DNA from: Balneolales bacterium ANBcel1
GTDB lineage: Bacteria; Bacteroidota; Rhodothermia; Balneolales; Natronogracilivirgulaceae
Length of the DNA: 64,000 nt
Reading direction: 5' to 3'
Assembly: GCA_029688905.1 (NCBI GenBank)
Contig: JARULB010000004.1
Coordinates: forward strand, 62,001-126,000
How positions within the stretch are numbered: the first letter of the stretch is position 1; each line of letters starts with the position of its first letter. Positions 16,505 to 25,014 of this stretch are shown one piece after another. A model generated the notes under the pieces. The model had not been told where the DNA came from. It did not search any database and saw only the letters and a list, made by a program, of their open reading frames with translations. Position numbers and translations under genes: made by a program.

Positions 16505-17683
16505 TCAGGCCCAGCCTATTTTTGCCTTAAAGCCTGCCATAAAATCATCCACCCGTTCATACTGATAATTTCTCACATAGTTCAACACGGCCAGGAACGG
16601 CAGGGCGATGATCATGACATAAAAAACGATGGCCAGGACAATCACCGTTACAAAAATGCCGATTGCAAGTACAACAATTGCGTTACTGTCCGTGGTCTCG
16701 CTTCCGTCACTCCAACGGGTTACATAGGTAGTGATTGGAATGGACCATACGGCCGCAATGGTACCGAACACCAGTTTTTGAAAGAAATTCGAACTTTTCT
16801 TCATCATCTCGATCTGCCTTTTTCTTCTGTTGATCAGAAAGACCGGCGCCCGCGATACGTACAGGTAACCGCCAAAGACCCCGACAAGAAAGAGGGTTTG
16901 GAACAGGTTCGAGGCCGCCTGCCTTCTGTGCCTTCGGTTTTCGCTGCGTACGTAGGCTTCCGGCGACATTTCGCTGACCCTTGAGAGTTCCTCCCGGCGG
17001 TCTTGCAACTGTTCATCCCTTCTGAATGAATTCTCCGGTTGGTTTTCGAGAGTGGAAATCCTGCTTTCAATGCGATTGACCGCACTACTGTGGATGGCTT
17101 CCGCATTTTCCATGGAATGGTGTCCACCCATTTTATCGAAAAAGGTTGTTGTATCGGACCAGGTGATGATCAGTACGAAGATACCGATGACTCCGGCAAT
17201 CCAGTAGGAACCTGCAAACCTTCTTTTGGGTGCTTCGTTGACGATTTCGCGGACATTTTCGACCATCCCGATAAGCTCCTGGTCTGTGATATTCAGCTTG
17301 TCGATTTCTGCCAGCTTCTCATTTGCACTCTCGATGTGTTTCTTGCTGGTCGGGTGATAAAGAGCATCCCCTTCTTCGGTTTCCGCCTCCGCAAAATCCC
17401 ATTCATCCACGATTTCACTGTAAATAGTATGACCGACAGCATTTCTGTCTTCCGCCATTTCCTTTACATTTGCGAGCAATGCGTTAAACTCCTCGTCGGA
17501 GACATTAAGCTTTTCAATTTCGGCGATTTTTGATTTGGCAAATTCTATTTGCTCAAGACTGTTTGGACTTGACAACTCCTCGCCAGTATCCGGGTCGGTC
17601 TCCTTATGCCCCCAATAGTCAAAAATTTGATCATATAGTTCGTGCGCTTTATCCAGTTTGTCGCGATTTGAATCAATTGACAT
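16505..17683 (-). CDS. Membrane protein with duplicated helical N-terminal module
   Basis: 392 residues; family not recognised. The N-terminal cytoplasmic part has two copies of a ~75-residue helical module: 'YDQIFDYWGHKETDPDTGEE...KIAEIEKLNVSDEEFNALL' and 'YSEIVDEWDFAEAETEEGDA...KLAEIDKLNITDQELIGMV'. Then come a transmembrane helix (WIAGVIGIFVLIITW), a periplasmic coiled-coil stretch (IESRISTLENQPENS), and further helices (LFQTLFLVGVFGGYLYV, AIVVLAIGIFVTVIVLAI). ATG 17683 is preceded by AAAGGAGG, which decides the start over one 27 codons upstream. It lies upstream of the MltC-like gene on the same strand, 57 nt apart, so they may be co-transcribed. Confidence 0.7.
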   Translation of the reverse strand: MSIDSNRDKLDKAHELYDQIFDYWGHKETDPDTGEELSSPNSLEQIEFAKSKIAEIEKLNVSDEEFNALLANVKEMAEDRNAVGHTIYSEIVDEWDFAEAETEEGDALYHPTSKKHIESANEKLAEIDKLNITDQELIGMVENVREIVNEAPKRRFAGSYWIAGVIGIFVLIITWSDTTTFFDKMGGHHSMENAEAIHSSAVNRIESRISTLENQPENSFRRDEQLQDRREELSRVSEMSPEAYVRSENRRHRRQAASNLFQTLFLVGVFGGYLYVSRAPVFLINRRKRQIEMMKKSSNFFQKLVFGTIAAVWSIPITTYVTRWSDGSETTDSNAIVVLAIGIFVTVIVLAIVFYVMIIALPFLAVLNYVRNYQYERVDDFMAGFKAKIGWA

Positions 17684-18467
17684 GCTAGCCTCCTTTGATA
17701 AGTGTACAAGTGAGTCCCCCTTCCAAAAGGTGACATGTGCAAATAATACAGGCGCGTTACCCATACAGGCGCCTTACCCAAATACAAACAACACAAATAC
17801 AACAACTTTGGCCTAAGCCAATAAATACCAAAAACCCAGTATTATTACTGCGATATATAATAAATAAGAAGTGATAGTACCGAGAATAGCTTTATTTAAT
17901 CTCAGTCAAAAATAATATGAAGACTTCAACAACTCCTGTCAATAGTATCACAGGAAACTTAACAAACTCTAATACCCAATTTTTGTTTATATCTACACTG
18001 ATATTGACACTAACTACCAATCCATCATGACATTATAGAATATATATTATGATATCACGATTATTTTATGAGTAGTTCACATCACATAATAACAGGATAT
18101 CATCTGCAATATTCCTGAATTTTTTGTGGATTCTAAAACAGATAGGATGGCAAGTAATGGCTGCGAATACGCTATGTCAGTCACTCGTGAACCTCCTGAA
18201 AAAATCAGTTTGGAAAGTATTTCGCTATTGATGGGCAGGTGGATATTCACGATTGATCCGGACCGGTTGCAGCAGCAGCTGATGTTTCGCAGGTGTGCCG
18301 GCTTACAGAAAACCACACCGGAGTGTCCGGCAGGCGCATGGGCTATCCGGAAAGAGGCGATTGGGTGCTCCAAAAGTGTCCCAAATGTGGCACATTTTTT
18401 CCACATCGGGGCAAAAAAAACGGCGCAATTCGGGTTTATTTACCAAAATTCGCCGTTTCTGGTTAAG
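17684..18467. other. AT-rich intergenic region
   Basis: 784 bases without a supported gene. The part from about 17815 to 18130 is markedly AT-rich compared with the neighbourhood. An open frame at 18126-18530 runs through the tRNA and is rejected. The right end holds the tRNA terminator. The AT-rich block may simply be promoter DNA for the 17683 gene. Confidence 0.4.
18413..18458 (-). terminator. Rho-independent terminator of the tRNA gene
   Basis: On the minus strand AAACGGCG (18458-18451) pairs with CGCCGTTT (18425-18418); AATT/AATT extends the stem past a one-base bulge, and eight T follow. It starts ten bases after the tRNA 3' end. Confidence 0.88.
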
Positions 18468-18541
18468 TGGGCCCGGAGGGACTTGAACCCCCGACCAATC
18501 GATTATGAGTCGACTGCTCTAACCAACTGAGCTACGGGCCC
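18468..18541 (-). tRNA. tRNA-Ile2 (CAT anticodon, lysidine-type)
   Basis: A 74-nt cloverleaf: acceptor GGGCCCG/CGGGCCC, D arm GCTC/GAGC, anticodon stem GTCGA/TCGAT around CTCATAA, T arm GGGGG/CCCTC with TTCAAGT. The 3' CCA is not encoded. The CAT anticodon could mean Met, but the body (AGAGCA then GACTCATAATCG, TTGGTCG, TTCAAGTCC) closely matches bacterial tRNA-Ile2, in which C34 is changed to lysidine by TilS so that it reads AUA. Confidence 0.85.
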
Positions 18542-18892
18542 ATCATATTTGTTTGTACCGGATATGCGTCCCTGCTCTTCGATCCGTTGGATTTCCGGAC
18601 GCATACCACATCTGACAAGCACCCTTTCCGCTACTTTAGTAACCAGGCTTATTCGCCGGTATTGCCCGGAACGGGGTATGTCTGTCAGCCCGTAAATATA
18701 GGAGTTTTTGCCAGTCGGTACAATCCTGCTTTTGTGCCCGATGCTCCTCTCTATCAAAGCCGGATCAAGGCCATATCAAAGCCATATATATATGGCCTTG
18801 ATATGGAGTTGTTATGGAGTTGACTAAACAGAGTTCCATCTTCGCTCCTTCGTCTTTTTCTGCCGGCCGGCAATCCGGCTCATTAACCCGCG
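18542..18892. other. Intergenic region upstream of tRNA, downstream of the stress protein
   Basis: 351 bases with no gene. It contains the long palindrome at 18771-18806 and presumably the tRNA promoter; no clear -35/-10 pair was found for the tRNA. Confidence 0.4.
18771..18806. repeat. 36-bp near-perfect palindrome
   Basis: The 18-base arms (18771-18788 and 18789-18806) differ from perfect complementarity at one position. The arm begins CCATATCAA and the centre is alternating TATATATA. A third partial copy of the arm (ATCAAGGCCATAT) overlaps its left edge at 18763-18775. No T-run follows, so it is not a standard terminator. Confidence 0.7.
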
Positions 18893-19882
18893 TTACGTCG
18901 CCTGCTTTTTGGTCACTTCTTTCGGACGAATCGTCATCACTGGTATCTTCGCCCTTTCCACCACTTTTTCCGAAGTTGATCCCATGAATATGTGCGCAAG
19001 TCCGCTTCGTCCATGGGTGGCAATGACGATCATGTCCGCATTGGCCTCCGCATAATCCACGATTTCGTAGTGAGCCGAGATTCCCCGTACCATCTCGAAA
19101 TTGAGGGGAATCTGGTAGCTCTCCTCCTCGCGCTCAAGGTGCAGCGCATAGCGGTCACCCTCTCCGTTGATGATTTTCATCCTGGCTTTGGGCCGCTCGG
19201 CGAAGAAGGCCTCGATTTTGGCCGCCGCTTTCTTGCGGAAGGTGCGAAGCATTTCATCATCGCTCTCCGATTCTTCTACCGGTTCCGTACCGTGCAGTTC
19301 CCTGACATGGAACAGGGTGATCTCCGCTTTCAGTCGGCCGGCCATGATGGATGCGGGCAGTATCGCCTTCAGCGAAAAATCGGAGTAGTCGGTGGGCACC
19401 AGGATGGTGCTGGTGCTCTCGGGCATGACGGATCCCGATATCGATAGGACCGGAATGGGACTGAACCGGATCACTTTTTCCGTTACATGCCCCCGGGTGA
19501 TATGGTCGGCATGCGTGCCCTGGGCTCCCATCACAATCAAATCGTATTTTTGCTCACTGGCATGCTGAAGGATGACCTCGTAGGCCCTCCTCCCGACTCT
19601 GACGACCGGCTCACCCCGGTGTTTTTCCGTTATGTGGTTGTGCAGCTCAACCCGCAGCCTCTCTTCGGTCTCCTCTTCGATGTGGGGATAGACATCCTGA
19701 TCCAGCGAAAAGGGATATCCCACTTTCTTCATGCTTTCATGCAGGTACCGGATGGTTGGAACCACGTTGATCATGTCCACCGTGCCGCCGAACACCTTGA
19801 GCAGCGACTCGGCATAGGAATACGCTTTTCGGGATCCTTCGGAAAAATCTGTCGGTACCAGAATACGGTTTAGTTTTCGCAT
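18893..19882 (-). CDS. Tandem universal stress protein (two UspA domains)
   Basis: 329 residues with two UspA domains: residues 1-150 (NRILVPTDFSEGSRKAYSYA) and about 160-320 (STILVPTDYSDFSLKAILPA). The second carries the intact nucleotide motif ATHGRSGLAHIFMGSTSE (G-x2-G-x9-G-S/T). In the first the site reads GAQGTHADHITRGHVTE, with His where Ser is expected, so nucleotide binding may be weaker. Cytoplasmic; family members bind ATP or AMP and act in stress survival. Upstream, 89 nt away on the same strand, lies the DUF368 gene, so the two may be co-transcribed. Confidence 0.9.
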   Translation of the reverse strand: MRKLNRILVPTDFSEGSRKAYSYAESLLKVFGGTVDMINVVPTIRYLHESMKKVGYPFSLDQDVYPHIEEETEERLRVELHNHITEKHRGEPVVRVGRRAYEVILQHASEQKYDLIVMGAQGTHADHITRGHVTEKVIRFSPIPVLSISGSVMPESTSTILVPTDYSDFSLKAILPASIMAGRLKAEITLFHVRELHGTEPVEESESDDEMLRTFRKKAAAKIEAFFAERPKARMKIINGEGDRYALHLEREEESYQIPLNFEMVRGISAHYEIVDYAEANADMIVIATHGRSGLAHIFMGSTSEKVVERAKIPVMTIRPKEVTKKQAT

Positions 19883-19971
19883 AAATCCTCTTCATTGAAA
19901 GTGGAAATAGTGTCGCCCTGCCTGATTCAATATAGCATTTCTGCCATGAGTTGTGAATAGTCCGGTACCAA

Positions 19972-21180
19972 TTAAAAATGGCTGACAAGACCGGATTTCC
20001 GGTTCAGAACCCGACCCAGATACCCGACCAGCAAAAACCCGGAAAGCATGGTGGCGACACCGCCATACATCGATCTCCGCCCATCCTTGAGCCTTTGATC
20101 GTGCTCCGGAGATCGCCACTGCGGCCAGTAGGGCCGGCTGCTGACCAGGTGCCGGCTGACCTCCCTGATCTCCACCTCCTGCCGCCCCGGCGGATCATCG
20201 GGATTGATGATGTCCCCCAGCTCCGTGTAGGAGGGACGGCTGCGATCGGGCTCGTCCACCCTAAGCGCCTGCACCTCCGGATCGTCCAGCGGCGCCGTGC
20301 GACTGAGTACAATCTCGGTGTATTCCCGCTCCTGATAAGGCCAGACGACATACAGCGATCCGGCCATGAACCCGACCAGCAGGCAGAGTGTCATGATATG
20401 AAACCGCTTGAGCAGCCAGGAGAGCAGCCTCACAAACAACACCAGGCCGACTATCATGCCCAACCCGAACGGCACCAGGATCATGAACGCCTCAATCGTT
20501 CGGTCTGTGCCGAGCAGCGCGATATTCCCCAGTATGTGGTCGTATTGACGCAGTATCAACAGAATAAATGAACCTGAAATCCCGGGCAGAACCATCGCGG
20601 TTATGGCAAGACTGCCACTTAGAAAGGCAAAGAGCGATGTTTCCGGAGTGCTGGTGGGCACCAGCGTGACGATGCGCAGGCCAATCAGAAATCCGATGAA
20701 AACAATCAGCGCCTCCCGCCACCTTATGTCACCTATCGCTTTGAGCAGCAGCATGATTGAACCCGAAATCAGTCCGAAGAAGAGCCCGTAGACGATTTCC
20801 GGATGGGTGTGCATGAGTACCGGCAGCGGTACGATACTGGTGAAGAAGTAGACGGCGGAGACCCCGCCCAAAAAAACCGATATCAGAAATTTCCAGTGAA
20901 CACCCTCAAAGAACTCGCCCCACTGAAACGTAATGAGACGGCGTATGGCCGGCAGATCGACACTTCGGATACCAAAAATCAGGCGGCTGTATATTCCCAG
21001 AATGAGCGCCATCGTCCCGCCGCTGACGCCCGGAACCACATCGGCCGAACCCATCACAAACCCCTTCAGATAGAGGAACGGCATCTCCCCCGGCCTGGTC
21101 AGATCTTTCTCCGGGATGCCGGTCTCCGCCGAAGAAACCTGCTCCTGTTCACGTTCCTTGTTCTCCGATGTTTCGGCCAT
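19972..21180 (-). CDS. DUF368 polyprenyl-phosphate flippase (PopT-like)
   Basis: 402 residues, polytopic. The DUF368 signature 'KGFVMGSADVVPGVSGGTMA' is at about residues 40-60, and a second GVSG-like motif, 'MVLPGISGSFILLIL', occurs near 200. Members were shown in 2022 to return undecaprenyl phosphate across the cytoplasmic membrane for reuse in wall and surface-glycan synthesis. An unusual ~90-residue soluble insertion (from 'REYTEIVLSRTAPLDDPE' to 'PYWPQWRSPEHD') sits before the last membrane helix. The alkaline or saline habitat suggested by this genome fits reports that DUF368 proteins matter under alkaline stress, but that link is inference. Confidence 0.88.
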   Translation of the reverse strand: MAETSENKEREQEQVSSAETGIPEKDLTRPGEMPFLYLKGFVMGSADVVPGVSGGTMALILGIYSRLIFGIRSVDLPAIRRLITFQWGEFFEGVHWKFLISVFLGGVSAVYFFTSIVPLPVLMHTHPEIVYGLFFGLISGSIMLLLKAIGDIRWREALIVFIGFLIGLRIVTLVPTSTPETSLFAFLSGSLAITAMVLPGISGSFILLILRQYDHILGNIALLGTDRTIEAFMILVPFGLGMIVGLVLFVRLLSWLLKRFHIMTLCLLVGFMAGSLYVVWPYQEREYTEIVLSRTAPLDDPEVQALRVDEPDRSRPSYTELGDIINPDDPPGRQEVEIREVSRHLVSSRPYWPQWRSPEHDQRLKDGRRSMYGGVATMLSGFLLVGYLGRVLNRKSGLVSHF

Positions 21181-21410
21181 TGTTTGAATATATCAGTTGC
21201 TGGATGATTCTCTAATTACCGGGCGTAACCGCAACGTATGCCATGTCATTTTCCGCACACGCGTCATAGCTACAAATCTTTGTCCCGGTCAGGAAAAGAG
21301 CCGTTTGGACAGGTCTGATCCCGACTCCCGGATCTACGTTGCATTCCCGGTTCCTCCGGATCAAACCGATCCCAAGATACGGCAATACGCACATCCGTAA
21401 AAACGGCAAG

Positions 21411-24400
21411 TCACTGCTCTCCACCGGCAGCCCTGACCATTCCAATGGTAAACGTTGCTCCCCTGCCCCTGCCATCACTCGCTGCTTGTATGAATCCCCC
21501 CATCTCCTGCATATAATTGGCGCAGCTGTGCAACCCGTACCCGTGGCCCGATTTCTTTGTCGAAAATCCGTGAGTGAATACTTTTTCCAACTGACTGGCC
21601 GATATCCCAATACCGTTATCATGCACCGAAAAATAGATGTACTTCTCATCCTGACGGGTCGACAGGGTGATAACTCCCTTTTCGGGTTTCGCTTCCCGAA
21701 TAGCCTCCCGTGCATTTTTCAGTACATTGATGAGGACATGCACCAGTTTACTTTTCTCTACCCGAACCGGATCCACCTCTTTGAAATCCCGGACGATGAC
21801 AAGCCGGCTGTCCTGACTCATCTCATCCTGCAGGGTAAGCGTGTCTTCAATGATGGGCTCCAGGGGTAAATCATTCTGAATCCGCCCGGCCATGGAGTAG
21901 CTCTGCTGGGCGGAAACAACGTCCATGATAAGCTGGATTTTATCGGAAAGGCGCCCAATTTGGACCATCAACTCGTCGTATTCTTCTTTTACCGGCTGGT
22001 CGAGTGCCATATAATAATTCAGCAGCTGCTCGCCTTTGGGGTCATTCAAAACGAAATTCCTGATATCCTCACGGTTTCCTTTCAACATCGCATTGGCTTT
22101 TCGAAACCCTTTTAGATGCGATTTCCCAAGCAGTTCCCGGATCATGACCGCAGAAACATTCACACTGTTCAAAATGTTGCCGATGTTGTGCAGCACATTG
22201 GTTGCCACATCGGCCATACCTGCTTTATGAGCCTTGTCAACCAGCTCGGCCTGGGTTTCTTTCAGCTTTTCGAGCGTCTCTTTCAAATCTCTGGTGTGCA
22301 GCGCGACCTGTTCCTCCAGCATTCGGTTTCGCTCGTGAATGGACCGTACTCTCCAGCGGTATCCCAAGGTAACCAGCCCCGCTATCGCCAGTGCGGAAAG
22401 TATGTAGAACCAGGTGGTCTGCCAGAAAGGCGGCACGATGACCAGCCCGATCGCAGCTTCCTCTCCCCATACATCGCTGCTGTTGGAGGCGCGGACCCGA
22501 AAGGTATATTCACCGGGATTGAGATTGGTATAGGTAGCCGACCGTTTGTTGCCCACATAATTCCAGTCGCTGTCAAAACCCTCCAGCATGTAGGCGTACT
22601 GATCGTTTTTATTCACTTCGTAATTTAGGGTAGCGTACTCGAAGGTCACAACCGACTGATCATGCGACAGCACAATCTGATCCGTCAGGCTGATATGCCT
22701 GTCAAGCACCGACCCTTCGTCCGCAATGGCCACCGGTTGATTGAATATGAGCAGCTCCGTGAAAACAATGGGCGGGACATAGCCGACGGCCGCAATACTG
22801 TCAGGATGAAACCGGTTATACCCGTTCACACCACCGAAATACATAAACCCCTGGGTGTCCCTGTAAAACGATGCCGGGTTGAATTCAAGGCTCTGCAGGC
22901 CATCTGCTAGGCCGTAATTCTGAAACGCCTCCTCCTCCGGGTCGAACCGTGAGATACCATTATTCGTGCTGAGCCAGAGCTTTCCGTGATCATCTTCCAG
23001 GATACCGTGAACGATGTTGTTCGGCAGCCCGTCGCGAGTGGTATAGGAGGTAGTAGAATAATCCTCGCGGTTAAACAGTTTGAGCCCACCCCCGCGATTG
23101 GCGAGCCACAGCCTGTTTAGGCGGTCTTCATGAATGGCCTGCACCGCATTACCCTGGAAATAGCGGTCATCCAGGTCGTACTCTGCGAACCGGCCGGTCT
23201 CCTTGTCAAAGGACGCAAACGCCCCTCCATAGTTGCCAATCCAGAAATTGCCCATGCTGTCCTCGTAAAAATACCGGATGTACCCATTGTATTGCAGATA
23301 GGGATCATTCGGGTCTGGGACAAAATGGGTAAACTTACCGGTACGGGTATCCATCAGGTTTACCCCCAATCCATTGGTACCCACCCACAGCATATGTGGC
23401 TCATCCCGATCAAAGTAGAGGGCAAAAATATCGTTACTGTTGATACTGTTGGGGTTTTCGGGGTCGAACCGGTAGTTGGTGAACCTTTCAGACCGGGGAT
23501 CGAACCGGCTCAACCCCCCACGATAGGTGGCCAGCCAGAGATCTCCGTCATCTCCTATCGTGATATCAAAAATCACATCGCTCGGCAGGCTGTTCGGGTT
23601 GTTCGGATCATGCCGCCAGGCGGAGAACTGCCCGGTCTCCAGATCGAAATGATTGAGCCCTCCACCGTCGGTACCGATCCAGAAATCGCCCGAGTCATCT
23701 TCATAAAAAGAGAGAACGGAGTTGTAGTTGATACTGTGGGGACGTGACGGATCGTGCCTGATATGCTGAAACCGGGAAGGTTTCCGGTCTATGTAATTGA
23801 CCCCCCCATTGAATGTACCGATCCAGATAATCCGGGTATCGCTTTCGAAAAGCGAATAGACGGTGTTATTGTTAAGACTGTGGGGATTGCCGATATCACT
23901 CTCATAGTGGTAAAACCGGCCATGGGTTCGGTCAAAGTAGTTCAGACCGGCATTTTCGGTACCCACCCACAGTATGCCCTGATGGTCTTCAACAATGGCA
24001 AAGATGGAGTTACCGCTGATACTGAAGGGGTCATCCGGATTATGGGTATGAGATTCGAATGAATTCGACTCCCGGTCATAGCGGTTGAGGCCGCCTAAAC
24101 GGGTGCCGATCCAGACCACCCCGTCACTGTCTTCATACAAGGTATGAATATAGTTGGCATTGATGGAGCCGGGATTATCGGGATCGCTGATGAAACGGGT
24201 AACGGTTTCGGTGTAAGGATCAAAGAGATTCAGTCCGAAATGCGTTCCCACCCAGAGCTTTCCGCGTCTGTCGTACAACAGGGCGGTCACGGCATCACTA
24301 CTGATACTGTTAGTATCATCCGGACTGTGGGTGTAATACTGAAAGCGTTCTGTTTCCGGATTCAGCCGGTTCAATCCACCGAGCGTTCCGATCCAAAGGT

Positions 24401-24854
24401 GGCCGTTGCCGTCTTCGACGATATCATTAACAGACGCATGGCTGATGGCATACCCCTCCTGGTTGAACTGTTCGGATGTGTACTGCACAAAATTATCCTT
24501 CTTCCTGTTGTAGCGATTGATCCCGTTCCTGCGAGTGGCAACCCACAATGTGCTGTCGCTGCTCTCAAACAGATGCGACACTTCATTAAAACTGATACTG
24601 TTGGTATCGTTGGGATCATTCTTGTAAATAGTGATTTCATGGCCGTTGTAGCGGTTAAGCCCATCGCGGCTTCCAAACCACATGTAGCCGTAGCTGCCCT
24701 GCAGAATCGTGCTTATCGTCGCCTGCGATAGCCCGTCCTTGTCGGTGATGTGGTGAAAGCGCATGGCGTCCATCTCCATTTGACCGGCCGCCCCGCCTGG
24801 ATGGCACAGCAACAGGAAAAGATACATCAGCCCGGCATTGGCAATAGCTTTCAT
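21411..24854 (-). CDS. Periplasmic beta-propeller sensor histidine kinase (Reg_prop/Y_Y_Y), no output domain
   Basis: 1147 residues. Signal peptide, then about 14 Reg_prop repeats (D..G.LW.GT..GGLN..D) forming two seven-bladed propellers to about residue 710, a Y_Y_Y domain (QYAYMLEGFDSDWNYVG), one transmembrane helix (TTWFYILSALAIAGLVTLGY), a coiled coil (LEEQVALHTRDLKETLEKLKE), a phospho-acceptor box with NVLHNIGNILNSV (His889), and a HATPase domain (N1046 in LINVLKNAREA; GHGYGLHSC). It ends there: no receiver and no AraC-type DNA-binding domain, so it is not a classic one-protein hybrid (HTCS) regulator. It follows the last PUL gene on the same strand and probably senses a glycan fragment; its partner regulator is not in the window. 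Confidence 0.9.
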   Translation of the reverse strand: MKAIANAGLMYLFLLLCHPGGAAGQMEMDAMRFHHITDKDGLSQATISTILQGSYGYMWFGSRDGLNRYNGHEITIYKNDPNDTNSISFNEVSHLFESSDSTLWVATRRNGINRYNRKKDNFVQYTSEQFNQEGYAISHASVNDIVEDGNGHLWIGTLGGLNRLNPETERFQYYTHSPDDTNSISSDAVTALLYDRRGKLWVGTHFGLNLFDPYTETVTRFISDPDNPGSINANYIHTLYEDSDGVVWIGTRLGGLNRYDRESNSFESHTHNPDDPFSISGNSIFAIVEDHQGILWVGTENAGLNYFDRTHGRFYHYESDIGNPHSLNNNTVYSLFESDTRIIWIGTFNGGVNYIDRKPSRFQHIRHDPSRPHSINYNSVLSFYEDDSGDFWIGTDGGGLNHFDLETGQFSAWRHDPNNPNSLPSDVIFDITIGDDGDLWLATYRGGLSRFDPRSERFTNYRFDPENPNSINSNDIFALYFDRDEPHMLWVGTNGLGVNLMDTRTGKFTHFVPDPNDPYLQYNGYIRYFYEDSMGNFWIGNYGGAFASFDKETGRFAEYDLDDRYFQGNAVQAIHEDRLNRLWLANRGGGLKLFNREDYSTTSYTTRDGLPNNIVHGILEDDHGKLWLSTNNGISRFDPEEEAFQNYGLADGLQSLEFNPASFYRDTQGFMYFGGVNGYNRFHPDSIAAVGYVPPIVFTELLIFNQPVAIADEGSVLDRHISLTDQIVLSHDQSVVTFEYATLNYEVNKNDQYAYMLEGFDSDWNYVGNKRSATYTNLNPGEYTFRVRASNSSDVWGEEAAIGLVIVPPFWQTTWFYILSALAIAGLVTLGYRWRVRSIHERNRMLEEQVALHTRDLKETLEKLKETQAELVDKAHKAGMADVATNVLHNIGNILNSVNVSAVMIRELLGKSHLKGFRKANAMLKGNREDIRNFVLNDPKGEQLLNYYMALDQPVKEEYDELMVQIGRLSDKIQLIMDVVSAQQSYSMAGRIQNDLPLEPIIEDTLTLQDEMSQDSRLVIVRDFKEVDPVRVEKSKLVHVLINVLKNAREAIREAKPEKGVITLSTRQDEKYIYFSVHDNGIGISASQLEKVFTHGFSTKKSGHGYGLHSCANYMQEMGGFIQAASDGRGRGATFTIGMVRAAGGEQ

Positions 24855-24954
24855 CTCTCGGTAATTTGCTGGCTTTCAGCCAATTTCTACGCTATTCGTT
24901 TGTTGTTCAAGTCGCAGCAAGCACTCTCGTGCCATTCCCGGACAACAGGAAGTG

Positions 24955-24972
24955 GTAACGTAACGTAACGTT
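24955..24972. repeat. Tandem GTAACG repeats upstream of the sensor kinase
   Basis: Three consecutive GTAACG units (24955-24972, last unit GTAACGTT) lie about 100 nt upstream of the kinase start codon, next to a TTAATATATTAA palindrome at 24980-24991. It may be a regulator-binding array or chance. Confidence 0.4.
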
Positions 24973-25014
24973 GCAATTTCTTAATATATTAAAAAAAAGA
25001 ACAGAACCTAACCT

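Noticed and set aside
18126-18530. Plus-strand frame ending in ARRDLNPRPIDYESTALTN
   Set aside because: The end is the antisense translation of the tRNA gene, a frequent false protein; the rest crosses the tRNA terminator.
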